Assembly (NCBI GenBank): GCA_954871525.1
Contig: OX940865.1
Location: 16,010,606 to 16,074,605, forward strand
Reading direction: 5' to 3'
DNA from: Parietaria judaica
Taxonomy: Eukaryota; Streptophyta; Magnoliopsida; Rosales; Urticaceae
Length of the DNA: 64,000 nucleotides
Made by a program: the position numbers and the translations under genes. Positions within the stretch are counted from its first letter, which is position 1; each line of letters starts with the position of its first letter. Below the pieces are notes generated by a model. The model was not told the origin of the DNA. It saw only the letters and a list, made by a program, of their open reading frames with translations, and did not search any database. Positions 34,233 to 47,214 of the stretch are shown piece after piece.

Positions 34233-34807
34233 TGAATTGGAGGCTGTAATTCTTGTATGTAAAAATGTATTTTTAACAGATTTATTGCAAGAAAATATGT
34301 TGGAAATTCAGTACGTTTACAAGATAACCACGACCGTTCATGGAAAACTAAATTCTTCTGTGTTGTAGATAATAAAACCAACATATGAGAATAAAGAAAG
34401 TATTTATTGGATGATTGTCTTCGATTTCGCAAACACATGAAGAGGAAAGCCAATTTTCTCTCTTTAAAATGCACGTGACACGACACTTTTTGGTAAGTTT
34501 TTAATGCATGAGGGGAGATTGAACATTTTCAGGACGATAATCGATAGTGTTGAGCTGGGTACAAACGACACTACGGCATGAATACGACATCACCCGCGAC
34601 AACCGACATCAAGTATAAAATTGTTGCAAAATAATAAAATAAGCACAAACATTATTAGAGCTTTGTGTTTTTGTCAATAAGCCTCGCACCTAGTAAAATT
34701 ATTATATCGCATTTTTAAACTTTGTATTTTTATCTTTATTTTGATTTTTGTCTCTTAAGTTTTATGACAAGTTATTATAGGTCAAATTGAGATAAAATTC
34801 ATACTTA

Positions 34808-35172
34808 AGGACTTGTTTGGTATAGGTTTTTTCTTTTTTAAAATGCTTTTTAGTTTTATTTTTTGAAATGAAAAAAAAAATTAATAGGTTTGGTAAACTG
34901 TTTATAAGACAATTGTTGTTAGTAACAAAAATTAATTTAGCTTTTGGTAAAATAAATATATTTAGGGTAGAAAGACTAAAATAAACTAAAAATTATATTT
35001 TTATTTTAAAAAAAAAATCAAAAGCTACGAATCCTAGTTTTTAAACATGATGTACAAAAATCTTAAAGTGTTTTTGTGTTTTTTGTAAAAATAATTTTGT
35101 CAAACAGATGAAAATAAGTTTAGTATATTATAAAAACAAAAACAAGACTAAATTATCTGTACCAAACGCAAC
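34808..35172. repeat. MITE-like sequence with imperfect terminal inverted repeats
   Basis: The left 'ggacttgtttggtataggt' and right 'ctgtaccaaacgcaaccct' are imperfect reverse complements around a 'tttggta' core, typical of hAT or Harbinger MITEs. The interior is AT-rich and non-coding. The target-site duplication is not clear. Confidence 0.4.
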
Positions 35173-35385
35173 CCTACATCTATATAAGGATAAAATTTTA
35201 AAGAAAGACAATAACAAAATCATTATAGAAGGATAAAAATGCAAAAGATAGACAATTTTAAAAAAAATATATTGTGTAAAATAAAAATATTCAAATTTAA
35301 TACAAGCTTCAACTTCTCGTAGTGTAAAATTCAAAATTCAAAACTTTGTTGAAAGATTAATAGAAAGCTTACATAAAACAAAAAA

Positions 35386-35496
35386 CAAGAGTGCGATATA
35401 GATGTTTTATAAAGCAAGGACTATATAAAAACAAAAACACAAATCAAGAGTGCGATATAGATGTTTTATAAAGCAAGGACTATATAAAAACAAAAG
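35386..35496. repeat. Tandem duplication, 59-bp unit
   Basis: The block starting 'caagagtgcgatatagatg' at 35386 is repeated with the same text from 35445, through 'ctatataaaaacaaaa'. Near-perfect identity suggests a recent duplication. Confidence 0.85.
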
Positions 35497-35501
35497 GGTT
35501 C

Positions 35502-36140
35502 GGGGTGAACAACCGGGTATTCGGTGCGGTATTTTATAAATAATAGACTGAATAACGCATTTCGGTATTTTTATAATGAATACCGAATGTTCTATTTTTC
35601 AGCAAGAAAACCGCATCTACCGTATAACTGGTATTCGGTTTTGGTTGCGGTAATATCGGTATTTTATACCGCATTTACCGCTTGTAAGATCCACTACACA
35701 TATATTATACAAAAAATAATGGAGTCCCAAATTACATAAATTACATTGATATAGTTATTAGAAGTCCCTACAACATTGAAGCAAGGAGTAATAACCTAAA
35801 AAATACTAATAAAAATAAGTTTAAGTTCTTATCATCCACAATTATACAATAAACCAAGTATTGCTAGATTATAAACTTGGAGAAAGGAATGACATAAATA
35901 CTATTTTTGTAAGTTTGATAAAAATGACTATTACCGATAAAAATAATATAAGATATAGTGATATAGCGATATAAACGGGTATGCGGTTGCGGTCTTCATA
36001 TCAAAACCGAAAACCCTATTTTATTATAATCCGAGTATTCGGTTTTCTTTCGGTTTATTCAGTTTTAACCGCTTTATTTTGGTTTGCGGTCTAATCGGTA
36101 TTCGATAAAAAATCGGTTAACGGTTTTTTTTGTTCACCCC
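35502..36140. mobile_element. MITE-like element with GGGGTGAAC ends (hAT-like)
   Basis: The left end is 'ggggtgaacaaccgg' and the right end 'cggttttttttgttcacccc'. The ends are inverted copies over GGGGTGAACAA and a downstream CCG motif. The interior (about 640 bp) is rich in 'ggtattcggt' and 'taccgcat' phrases and has no protein. Ends of the 'ggggtg-tca/aac' kind are common in plant hAT MITEs. No 8-bp duplication could be confirmed. Confidence 0.5.
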
Positions 36141-36660
36141 TAGATATACAAGTTGGTGCGAATATGATATAGTTGCTTTAGAGAGTGAATCTAAATAAAA
36201 ACAAAGTTACAAAGTCACAAGCTATACAAGAGAAAATACAAAATTAAAGGCTAGGGAAAGATAAAAATATAAAGTTGAGAGTTTTAGAAATATTTTAAAA
36301 ATATATATATATCTTAAAATAATGGGATACTCTGACACAAAAAATATTTGAATTTTGATTATAGGAGAAGGAGACCACATGAGCTTAAAGTGAGAAATAA
36401 CAATAAAAATATCTAGAGTCAATGAGTATGAAGCAATATATTTTTTTAATCTAATTTTATATTAGGAAAGCTGGTCAATTTTTTAGCTTAGTGACTTAAG
36501 ATAGACATTCATCTACTCATCTTGTATTTTTTGCTCATCCAACATTTGATGATTTTTAGATATTTTGCCACTATTTTTTTTACTTAAACCTTTATTGCCT
36601 CAGTTGATTAAAGTTTAGATATTTATGCCGTAGTTATCCTAAAATAATAGGGTTGCATAA

Positions 36661-37114
36661 AAGACTGCAAGCCTCTCTATCTACTCTCTCTCCTCTCATC
36701 TCTCGTGTTCGGAAATTAGGGTTTCTGCTTCTTCTCTTTCGCGCAATCAAGGAGACCAGAAAAGCTCGAATCTTCGCGTAATTCGTGGTGAGAGATCTCT
36801 CCAATCACTGTATCAATTACGTTTTGGCTCGAATTTTTTGTTCTTCGTTCTGGTACGAGCGTCACTGAAAATTTGTAATGTGATTGAATTTGAATCTCAT
36901 TGCTCGAATCAATGTTTCTCCTGTTTTACTGAATTTCTGGCGAAAAAAGCTGTAGTTTTCATGCGATGGAGTGTTATAATAGTTGATTGTCAATTTGGGG
37001 ATTGAAGCTTTGGGGATTTGGATTTTGAGCTTCGAATATGTTTGCGAATTGAGCTTGTTCATGTTGCGTTCGTTAAAGAAGTCTATTTTTTTTAATTGAT
37101 CTTGCATAGTGAAG
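36661..37114 (+). promoter_or_regulatory. 5' leader of the RS2Z gene with a 5'-UTR intron
   Basis: A CT-rich leader (36671-36710) is followed by a telobox-type 'attagggttt' (36715-36724). A donor 'cgtg|gtgaga' at 36788 and an acceptor 'cttgcatag' at 37109 bracket a 322-bp intron that ends five bases before the ATG. Teloboxes and leader introns are usual in plant genes for RNA processing and translation. No transcript was available to prove it. Confidence 0.55.
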
Positions 37115-40100
37115 ATGCCTCGCTACGACGACCGCCACGGGAATAATCGCCTCTACGTTGGTCATTTGTCGTCGCGGACTCGCACTCGTGATCTGGAGAA
37201 GCTTTTCAGCAGATATGGAAGGTACGGTGTTTCTCTCGGATCTGGGTTCTCTATCAGTGTTTATGGATGTTCTCTTGTGCATTTTTTTCTGGTCTTTTAC
37301 AAGTTCTTCACCCTGTAAAGTTTAAACGAAATAACAGTTGAATTCCGGATTAATGTGTCTATCGTCCTTGGAAAGCGGTAGTCTTTTCTTGAATTGAATG
37401 ATTTTGTTGAAGGTTTCGGCTTCGGGGTTCAATATCAATGTTTATGGAATTTTTTTCATCTGCTTATTATATTAGTTTTATAAATTTATCTTAACCTGTT
37501 GAAGTTGAATAAAATAACAGTTGGGATATGGGGATATATTCCACCGATATGTTGGTTTGTATTCCGGGTGTAATTGTGACTCTTGCGGTCGGAGAGTGGT
37601 CGTCTTTTCTTAACTTGAATGATTTTGTTGAAGGTTTCTGGGGTTTGGCCTAAAACCCGGTGTTCGTTTGGTGGGAGGGTGACGGTGGTGGAATTTCCAT
37701 GCCCGATTGTATAGGAGACTTTGGCGATTCTTTCTCTAAAATCTAAATGCTGTGTTTTTATGCAAATGGCAACAATCTCAAACTGGTGTCTTGTTCGTCC
37801 TGTGATGGCAAAGTGTATCGTACGCGTGCAGTTCTTAAGTAATGATAGCCTTTATCTTTCTGGCAACCATTTCCGCAGAGTTCGAGATGTGGACATGAAG
37901 AACGATTTCGCATTTGTTGTAAGTTCCACCTTTCTTGTGCTTGCTTACAATTCTATCTTCCGATATCATGGTTTTTTTTGTTTGTTTGGTTCGTTCTTCC
38001 TTGGTGTATTCGTTGGTTTCTATGCTCACATTTATCACAGGAATTTGGTGATCCCCGAGATGCTGACGATGCAAGGTACAGCCTAGATGGTCGGGAATTT
38101 GAAGGAAGACGTATTGTTGTGGAGTTCTCAAGGGGGGTAAGTCCTATGAATACAAAAGTACCTTTGCTTAAAACGGCGATTTTGCATCACATTTTCAGCT
38201 TAAATGTGTTTTTTTTCCTTCTCTCTCTCTGTTATAATGGCCTTCTAATGGACTTATAACCTCTCAACCCTGTGTTTCGATACCGGGTCTGGTTTCACAA
38301 CTTTTTTTTAACAGGAAACTGGTTTTAAGGCTGTATGGTTTATTTCAAGTTTTTTTTACTAATAAACATGTTAATTTGTATTTTTAGCTATGACACTCGT
38401 TTTTATTAAAAACATGTGTTTAGGTTTTCCTTTATAATTAAAACCGGGTTTCATTATGATTAAACTGGTTTCATTTTTTCGTTCATAAAAAAAAATGGTT
38501 TGGTTTAAAAATGGCAAAAACGTTCCTTTGTACCCGATTATTATAGCCTTAGTATGGATATCGAGATACCAGGATAATCAGTAAGTCAGTATAGAATACT
38601 TTCTTTCATACGGCACCACTCTGATGGAGGAAATCGTCATGTGACTTTTGTTTATTATTCCTTCATGAAGTAGGTACCTATAATTCAAAATAATAACACT
38701 GTTTAGTCCCTAAGATTTAAATTCGGAGAACATATCTGTCTTGGCTTCTTAGGAATCAAAAATCTATATAGCACAATAATTACACTAGTACATTATGTCT
38801 TTCATATAGAACATTATTATTGACTGTTGGTATCTGTATCAGGTACCTCGTAGTTCTCGGGATCGGGATTTAGTTGGGAGAGGCCCTCCTCCTGGGTCTG
38901 GGCGTTGCTTCAATTGTGGGCTTGACGGCCACTGGGCCCGTGATTGCAAGGCTGGAGATTGGAAGAACAAGTGCTATCGCTGTGGGGAAAGAGGCCACAT
39001 AGAAAGACAGTGCAAAAACAGCCCTAAGGATCTCAAGTAATCACATTTAAAGAAACATAGACAAATTTTATTGTTTTTTTTTGCAAGGCTGTTCATTTTG
39101 CTTATTAATTCTGCAAATTATTTTTGCAGGCGTGCCGATAGTCATTCCCGATCTCCGGTCAGGTCCCGATCGCCTCATCGTGGCAGAAGCCGCAGCCGTA
39201 GTTACAGCAGAGAGCGTAGCTATAGGTCAGATATCTTATCTTTCTCACTTTGGTTTGGTTTTCCTCGCGATATAATTCAGTTTGGAACGAGTAATAAGAT
39301 ACGAAATGGTGATATTTCTTCTACCCTTAATAATGAATTAAGACTCTGATGGTGTCCTGAGAGCTTTATAACTAGCCATAGCCCTATTTCCAAACCCTTT
39401 TCTATTTCTAGTAACAACGTGGTTTTTCTAATATAATTAGTAATAATGGTCATATATTCTTCCTACATTGATCAAGAATTTCAGATTTTGGAAGTATGAT
39501 GATCACCATAACTAGCTGTGATTACAATTCATTTTTATTTCTAGCAAGGAATGAGTGGATATCATAGGTTTTTCAAATCAAACTAGTAATTTAGTATAGC
39601 TTCTCTATAGATTTAGGATTAGCCCTGTAACATGATCGATATCTAGGGATCATGCGCTGCTGGAGCGGCGACCTGTATCGAGCGACCTATCTCAGTCACG
39701 TGACCCAAACCTGTTGTACACGGAGATGATCGCGTCCAGTGAGGGTGGTCGGACCGGCGCCACGAGCGACTTGCATGCACAGGCTGTCGGAGTGTATACT
39801 GGTGGGCTGAGCAGCAACGGTGGAGGCGTCTCAAACACAACCCCAATCATCGGAGCCAGCCAAACGCTGCACTACTTGGGAGCGGCTGCGATGGCGGGAG
39901 AGCAGCGACTTGTGGCGCTTGCAGACAGCCATATCTTGTCGTCTGACAACCTGGGGAAGGGTGGTGAGTGGCGGCGTGCGGCGCTTGTGGATGATGAACT
40001 CCGCTACAAATATTGCGCGAATATTGACGGGAATTCTCGCCTCGAAGATGCCCGAGTTTGGCGTGTGGGCGATCAGACGAGCGGTGGAGGGCGAGTGTGG

Positions 40101-41857
40101 CTGCCAGACGCAAGTGTGAGGTGGTCGGGATCCCGTGACGACGGCTGTGGAGAATATGGCACCAAAAGGGGATGCGTGCCTGTGCAGGACCGGCGGGGCG
40201 ACTATGGTGAGTTCGGTGCCAACGGTGGTGGCGGGTTCGGCATCTACAACGGTTATCGCGAAGGACAAAAAGGCGAGCCCACCAGTTGGCGTAACTACCT
40301 TGGAAGTGGATCTCAAGCGGGATGGAGCAATCATTACGGCAGCGGGTTCGACGGTGGCAGGGGTCTAGACTTGGTGCACATCAGCAGCAGCAGTGTAGGT
40401 GCCGGTGATGGAGTTCCAAGATATGGAGGTTCGAAAACTCAGGCTTAACGAGCGGGCTGGAGTTCTGCAGGGACCGGCTGGCGAAATTCAGGCCCATAGG
40501 TCGTCGAGCTGGAGCCTGAAGACAAGTTCAACTTGATGGAGCGGAGTTCATATTTTAATTATATATATTAGGTTTTATAATAGTTTCATATTATTTAATT
40601 TGATCTTTATTATCTAGATTAGTTACTGGAGTATTGGAGGCAAAACGACCTTTGTTATACGCTTTGGAGCAAGCAACTTATTACCATGTTCATTCTTTAT
40701 GGCATAAATAATTGTTGCTACGTTCAGGAAGATCTCTAATTGTTTCTGGTAAACAAACATATTTTCCCGGGGAGTACGAAACGCTCATTTTCTTTTTTCG
40801 TGCTCTTGCTACGGTTAAGCGATCAGATAATTCGTTCAGCGGTTTTTGTATTTTTGTAATGGTACATCCCGTTTATCGCCAGCTGGCTTTGATACTGTGA
40901 TGCCTCTTTATGTCTGAGGTTGGCCCAGGCCAGGTCACGTACATTACCCTTAAACCAAAGGTTTATAATATCGATATTGGTAGTTTTATCGAGTCTGATT
41001 CTACTCGTATATGGAGTATACACGGATATGTCAGACGGGTAATTGATAGGTAATATACCGACCATTTATTATGGTGTATTGATTACTATTTGATATTCTA
41101 TAACATATCATTAAAAAACAATCTTTATAATTTTTATGTATGTTCCAGAAATTAAAGTTATGAATTTTAGAGAGCTACCCTTCGGGTTCCTCCTTGCCTT
41201 TGCCCGTGCAATTCTTTGCGGATTTATTTTGTTTCTTGTTTCCGATTTGTTTATCGGGTAATTAGTTTATGGGCCCGGCCCATTAAGAAGTTAATTTTCT
41301 TGTTCAATTAGGGTTAGTCCGGTGACGAGATTGATATTTCTGGATCGTGACATATGATTTCTATGGTTCTTATATAACAGTTATTAATGTTGGTAGCTTA
41401 TAATATCCTCCCTTGATTAATAATTTTGATTTTTTAGGAAGTGCAGTGATCGTCATAACCATCGATATTCACGAGTATATCCTGTTTTTATTTTCTCCAC
41501 AGCCGATCGAGATCGCCGGTGAGAAGAGCCAGGAGCTACGACCGCGATGACGGATCGAGGAGCCCGAAGCCGAGGCACAGTCCCGAGCGTGAAAAGTCTC
41601 GGAAACGCAGCCTCACACCGGAGGATAGAAGCCCCCAGAAAGACGAAGAGATGAACGGTAGCCCTAAAGGCAAGAGGGGAAGATCCTTAACCCCCGAAAG
41701 AGAGAGCCCAGCGGGCCGAAGGGACCGAAGCCCAGAAGAAACCAACGGTCGGAGCCCAAGCCCCAAGGGCAGCCCAGGTAATAAGGAGGACCGAAGCCCC
41801 GTGGAGGACGACGAGGAAGATACCCGTCGTTCTCCGAGAGGCAGCGAGACCCCTTGA
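37115..41857 (+). CDS. RS2Z-type SR splicing factor (RS2Z32/RS2Z33-like)
   Basis: Six exons in phase: 37115-37221, 37879-37918, 38041-38136, 38843-39036, 39130-39225 and 41503-41857, giving 295 residues, the family size. An N-terminal RRM ('[19 protein letters not shown]', '[11 protein letters not shown]', '[16 protein letters not shown]') spans about 11-80. Two CCHC zinc knuckles follow: [14 protein letters not shown] (103-116) and [14 protein letters not shown] (125-138). Then come an RS domain and the acidic SP-rich tail ('[10 protein letters not shown]', '[11 protein letters not shown]') that defines RS2Z. It binds pre-mRNA and guides splice-site choice in nuclear speckles. Relatives autoregulate by splicing within the RRM intron; intron 1 here (657 bp) splits the RRM at the same kind of place. 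The last intron (2.28 kb) contains an in-frame GC-rich open block at 39647-40448. Confidence 0.95.
39647..40448 (+). other. Possible alternative terminal exon / GC-rich inserted block in the RS2Z intron
   Basis: Inside the last RS2Z intron lies a GC-rich block very unlike the AT-rich intron around it. It follows an acceptor-like 'gatatctag'. Joined to the exon ending at 39225 it stays in frame (AG|G) and reads 267 residues to a stop at 40446-40448: '[20 protein letters not shown]', then a Gly/Ser-rich text ('[12 protein letters not shown]', '[20 protein letters not shown]', '[13 protein letters not shown]'). This would give a 444-residue RRM-knuckle-RS protein with a Gly-rich tail. The parent of the block is not recognised. 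A captured gene piece or a decayed gene inside the intron is equally possible. Confidence 0.35.
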
Positions 41858-43387
41858 GGGTCGGCATTTATGTGACTTTTATGTTTGACTCTTTGAGTTC
41901 GGAGCAACGGTGAGTGAAGTGGGACCTGGTAATGCATGGATTTTTATTTGTTGAGTTGAACTGTAATGTTAAGACCTTGGATATATTTATGCATTTTTAA
42001 ATTAAAACGCGGTGTGATGTTTATTTCTTTTTCTCAGCGATGGCAATAATGTTCGGGTAAAAAGTAAGTTAAACTCGCTCCGGTTTTAGAAGAATGTCGG
42101 AACCGGGTTTCTCCCCTTGGAAATGTATCATATAATGTTTAATTAATCCATTTTACTCGTCGCTCTGCCCATAAAATTACCCAATTTCTTCGTATCAAAA
42201 TTAGCTTTGTGAATAAAAAGACAAGGATGAGAAGTCGAGTTAAGAATGACTTGTTGCTGAATTTTAAAATGACATTTGATCAACGAGCACATTTATCCTT
42301 TTTTTTGTTCTTCTTAATATTAAAACCTTGCCTTGTCAATAAAGCTATAATACATGTTAATATGAGAAACCTAATATAGGTAAAAAAAATAAAAATAAAA
42401 AAATAGTTTTTTTTTACCAATAAAAAATAAAAAAATAAAGTCTTCAGACTACCTAGTTAAATTTTTTATATTCGTTTAAACGGAATTAAATTAAAGTTAC
42501 ATAATTACAAAATTGTAACTTGTACAAAACTTACAAAATTAAAGTTCTTTATCAGCTTAAAATTAAGGGGCTTAACGAAATTAGATTAATGATTAGATTA
42601 AACAAATAAATACAAAAATCGAATACATCATTTAGCAAATTATTTTTGTTATAAATAACAGTTTTTTTTTATTTATTTATTAAGGGATAGAGATAAATTA
42701 CAAAACCAGATTAGTAATATGAGGCAAAATTTGACAAAATCTCAAAATTTGGTTTAAGTAAAACAAACTGAGAAAAGGAAATGCTTTCTTCTATGAATGA
42801 ATTCTTATGAGTTCCTCCAATATTTAGCATCTCAAAGCTGAGAATACCATGGTTGGTTGGAACACACAAATTGGGAAAACGAGCCTTAAATGGCAAAAGA
42901 ATACAATACATTATGCATATGATACATATTAAAACAACCCACCAATTAATTCTCGAAATCACCATCATAAATTTCATCACCTTTTAGCATTAAAAAAATG
43001 ATTTTTACTGCAATAAAAATTGTGTTTCTTCACTTGGGAAATCCAATACGTTATTTATACGAGTTAAAGTTCCGGTGCCGGTGCGCTATTATAAGCTTCA
43101 CACAAACACATGTACATAATTACTCTCATCAATATCTATTATTTCTTTGATACTCTCACTTTATAGTTGTAACTTCTAATAAGGTTTCATATTTACTAAA
43201 ATTTAATTTCAAGACCAATATTTTCTTTTTAAATTTTATACTATAACATGTTATCTCGAGACAAAACTCTTAACGAGAAAGAATTATAGAACGGATAATA
43301 TGCTTCATTAATCAATTGGTGGTTCATATTTACAATTGAATAGTGAAAGCTTGATTTTTATACATGTACATACAAGAGTTAAGTCTT
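41858..43387. other. Intergenic stretch downstream of RS2Z
   Basis: AT-rich, with poly(A)/poly(T) tracts around 42390-42440 and 42662. Nothing coding is recognised; the 42711-42980 (-) frame has no family resemblance. Confidence 0.4.
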
Positions 43388-43722
43388 TTTTTTTTTTTTT
43401 TTTTAATGAGCCAACAGAGTTTAATCTCTTGAGATTATGTAATGGAGATTTTTTTTTTCTTTTATAGAGATTTCATTTAAGAAATCAAAGCAAGAATTAC
43501 ATAAAGAGACTACTAACGCACCCAACGGGGAACTGCATCAAAAGTACATCCGGCAAATTTTAAAGAAAAGGTCTTGGGCGGTATAACATGAGCGATTGAA
43601 TTACAGTTTTTCGAATCATAGGAAAAAGATATATCGAAAAAGTCACGACAAAGACTTTCGATATCTTTTGTGACAGTATCAATATCATTAGATAATGGAG
43701 GTTTTTTTATCGTGAAATTCAT
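43388..43722 (-). pseudogene. 5'-truncated LINE relic: end of an RNase H-like (RVT_3) domain
   Basis: The minus-strand frame 43722-43513 reads 'DIESLCRDFFDISFSYDSKN', 'CNSIAHVIPPKTFSLKF' and 'DAVPRWV'. This is the end of the plant non-LTR retrotransposon RNase H-like domain ('..F..ISFS.V.R..N..AH.LA..A'). Downstream on the same strand is a T-rich plus-strand tract (43388-43405), that is, a poly(A) tail for the minus strand. The family-typical 'AHVLAK' is altered to 'AHVIPP'. It is short and inactive. Confidence 0.5.
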
Positions 43723-45970
43723 TCATCGAAACAGCTTGTAAAAAGTTATTTTGGTTTGTGACATTAAAGGTCATTACTCAAGAACTTAACTCACGTATTA
43801 TAAAGTATAATAAATATGATAAATAAATTAAATAATATGAGTTCAATGCAACAAATGTTTTAAATGAAATATTATTGGTGTGCGGTCATCACCGTGCATG
43901 AGATGTCACGAATCATTGAATAAGATTATAAGATAGTTCTATATTCTGAGTTTTCCAAAGTCAATATCTCATTTAATTTTTTAGCATAAAAAAACATTAA
44001 CCTATGTATCAATTGTAGCATTCTTTGCCGTTCATTAATTACGTGTCAATGTCATCATGAGATCGTCGTATTTCACATTTTCACGTACCATGCCACCACT
44101 CCAACAAATAAATATTTAATGCATTTGAGAACGACAGAAAAATATATATAAAGAATATCGGTCATATCCGTTAAAGAAATCAAATCAATGCAAAAAACGA
44201 GAATTGTTTTTACAAAATATCATCTTCAAAAGACTATAATACCCTTCTATTCTCACCTATTGAAAATTTCGTCATCGGTTTCTCTCTCGTGAAGTCATGA
44301 CAAGGAAATGCACGTGAATCGTGATTCATACATTTGACTCGTACATTATGAAATAGCTAACTATTAATCACCTCTTTTTATTAGGTTTGATATATTTAAT
44401 TAGACCCAACTATATATAAACTCAAAATCAATTTAAAAAAATAGAAGCCTTATAACCATGATTTTTCAGTATTCTTTGCCTTATTCAAGTGCCGGTCACA
44501 AATTTAAATATAAGTTTCCGATCAGTGAATTCAAAAAAAAAGAAGAAATAAATCGTGTTAGTACTGAATCTACGTAGCTTTAATTAAATATTTTTATAAC
44601 TATAAACTCTTTTGTTTATCATATTATATAAAAAAAAGTAATTAAAGAGACGAACCCAAGAATCAAGATCCAAGGTCACTTTTGTGATATATATAAATAA
44701 ATTAGGGTTTAGTTTTGGCATGGCGTGGATAGCTAGAAAAGAATGACTTGTTGGATTAAAAGAACACAAATCACACTCGGTGATCACTTTAGCGGTCGCT
44801 GAGTCGCTCCATACACAAGAAAGATAGAAAGATTATACATTAATTTGCTGAGTTTATGCTTTGATTTGATTAATTAACTCGAGAAAAATGTTATAAACGA
44901 TTTGTAACACAATTCTTCATGTTTGCCAAAAGTCTTAGGCTCATCGAGCAGCCATGACATGATTGTGATTTGTACCTAGCTATACTCATTGAAGAATGTT
45001 AGGTTAATTAGTACGTTGACAAAGTCTTATTTCTCTATCACTAACTTCTGATTCTTAAAATAAATGCACGACTAGTTACAACAAAATATAACATTTATTA
45101 ATTATTTATTGTGCAACCTTAATAATATTGTTTAAATAACGAAAACTAAAGCTTAAAACGCTATTAATTTGCGCTTCTTAGAGAAGATAACAACTCGATT
45201 TTAATGAGCAAAGAGGTCTTTCAGTTCGATGACATTAAAACCGAGAATCCAATGCAACTAAGGCGGAAGGCTATGTATCAACTTGTCAGCCGTCTCTCCG
45301 AGTTTGAGTAACAAAAGTTTATAACCAGTGATATGTCAGCAATGATCAGAAACAACGGCAAACTCACAATCATAAGTGTTGTTTTATGAATTTTGGAGAT
45401 TGATTAAAAACTAACGAATATTTCACATTTTTTATATTTTAAGAATATTTTGGTTATGTTTTTTGTTCAACTGTATTAAATAAATAAAAAATAATATATA
45501 AAAAACAACATCAGAACTATACCCATCTATCACGGGATTTTTCTCGTGTCTCGGCGTAATTTTTTCAACAATATATATTTTGAGCCCATCCGAGGTTCGT
45601 AGAAAAATAAAAATAATAAAATAATTATTAAAATAATTATACCAGAAGAGAGAAAAAAATAATCTCGTGGAATAAAGTAAAAAATACATTTTATGTGTTT
45701 TCCGTTTTCTATGTAAATTTCAAAGAAAAAAGACATGATTTTAAATTCGTTTTCTAAATATATAACAAAATATATATGGACGACATTGTTTTCTAGAATT
45801 TAAATTTAAAAAAAAAAACTAAACGTGGCGTTCTTTATTATATTTACTATCTACTTGATTAGCAACAACATTGCTGCATAAACTCGTGTATCAAATGTGG
45901 GGTTAGTACCAATGAGAGGATATAATATAGCTTGTTTGAGATAATTTTCTTGTACTTAAATTGAAATATA

Positions 45971-46012
<42 letters not shown>

Positions 46013-47214
46013 ATTCGAAGTAGGAATCTTAATTAACAAAAGTACAAGAAGATGACTTTGACTACTAGTGCATCAGGCGCAACATTGTTCCTTATGTATT
46101 CAATGTGAAGCATACCAGCATCGGTAAAATTTAGGACACCATCAGGTAATAAGTAGGTGACTCAACCACAAGTAATTCAAAGTTTGCACTTGTTTGAATA
46201 CAATTAATCACCAAATCACAGCTGATATATATATATATATATATATAATACAGTGTTTATTATTACGAGTACAGCATTATGAGTATATTTTTTATTTTAT
46301 AATAATATTTTATGATAATTTTATATTAATAGTTATTTAGAAAGGAAAACTTGACACAAAATAATCGTGTGTGCTTTATTATTTGCCAAAAGAACTCTCA
46401 TGTTCTCATGATTGGAAAAATTGACGTTTAACTCATTTTAGGACTTACTTTAAGACAATTGAAAATCTTAGTTCCGAATTATTAGTACTTGTTTGTATAT
46501 TTAGCAAATTATGGAGTATGAAAGATGTTTTATGAAAGTTTTCAGATAAAAGTATCTTTAAATAACGATTTTTATTTTGTGTTATAATTTTTAAGTATGT
46601 AAGTAATAATGTGTTACTTTTTTACAAAAATTGGGAATATTAATGCTAAAAATAAATATTACATAATTTTTTTTTTATCATTGTAAGAAATACAAGGGCA
46701 TTAATCCCAATTACTAAAAAAAACCCACCTTCTCTTTTATCGGTGACATAAATCCATAAGTATTATTGATGACGATGCACAAAATAATAAAGGAAACTTC
46801 CATTATTATCTTAGTTCTTTAAGTACATAAAATATGAAAATCAAGCACATTAATATCGCATTTCCTAATCAAGAAAAATTATTTATTATAATATCATAAT
46901 TAATACCACCTTCTCTTTTTTATCGGTGCCATAATAAAAAACTCAATAGCAAAGCAATATATAATAAAGACAAGGGAGGGGCAAAATGGGAAAGAGAGAA
47001 AGTTGCATGGCGAACTCGGAAAGTGGACGACGCCTGGCATGGCTGCTCAACCATTTATTACCAAATGTATAACCCTAATCTCTCCCACTCATCTCTCGAG
47101 AAGAAGAAGAAAACCGGAGGAGAGAGAAACCCTTCTCTCTCATCACACCTATACAATATACAGATATACATAAACAGTACTCCTGTATTGAGTGTTTGCT
47201 TTCTCTCTTTCGCA
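43723..47214. other. Long AT-rich intergenic region before the exostosin gene
   Basis: Only microsatellites (TA runs at 45975-46009 and 46224-46247), poly(A/T) tracts and short unsupported frames are present. A CT- and GA-rich leader (about 47070-47130) precedes the exostosin start. Confidence 0.45.

Noticed and set aside
39831..40334. 167-codon minus-strand frame in the RS2Z intron
   Set aside because: GC-rich shadow of the longer plus-strand block; no splice context and no motif.
45432..45736. Hydrophobic minus-strand frames
   Set aside because: Phe/Ile/Tyr-rich text follows from AT-rich DNA; no motif or splice context.
47023..47214. N-terminal extension of the exostosin protein
   Set aside because: The extra frame begins without ATG, reads like CT/GA-rich leader, and would place 60 or more unusual residues before the membrane anchor; ATG 47215 gives normal length.
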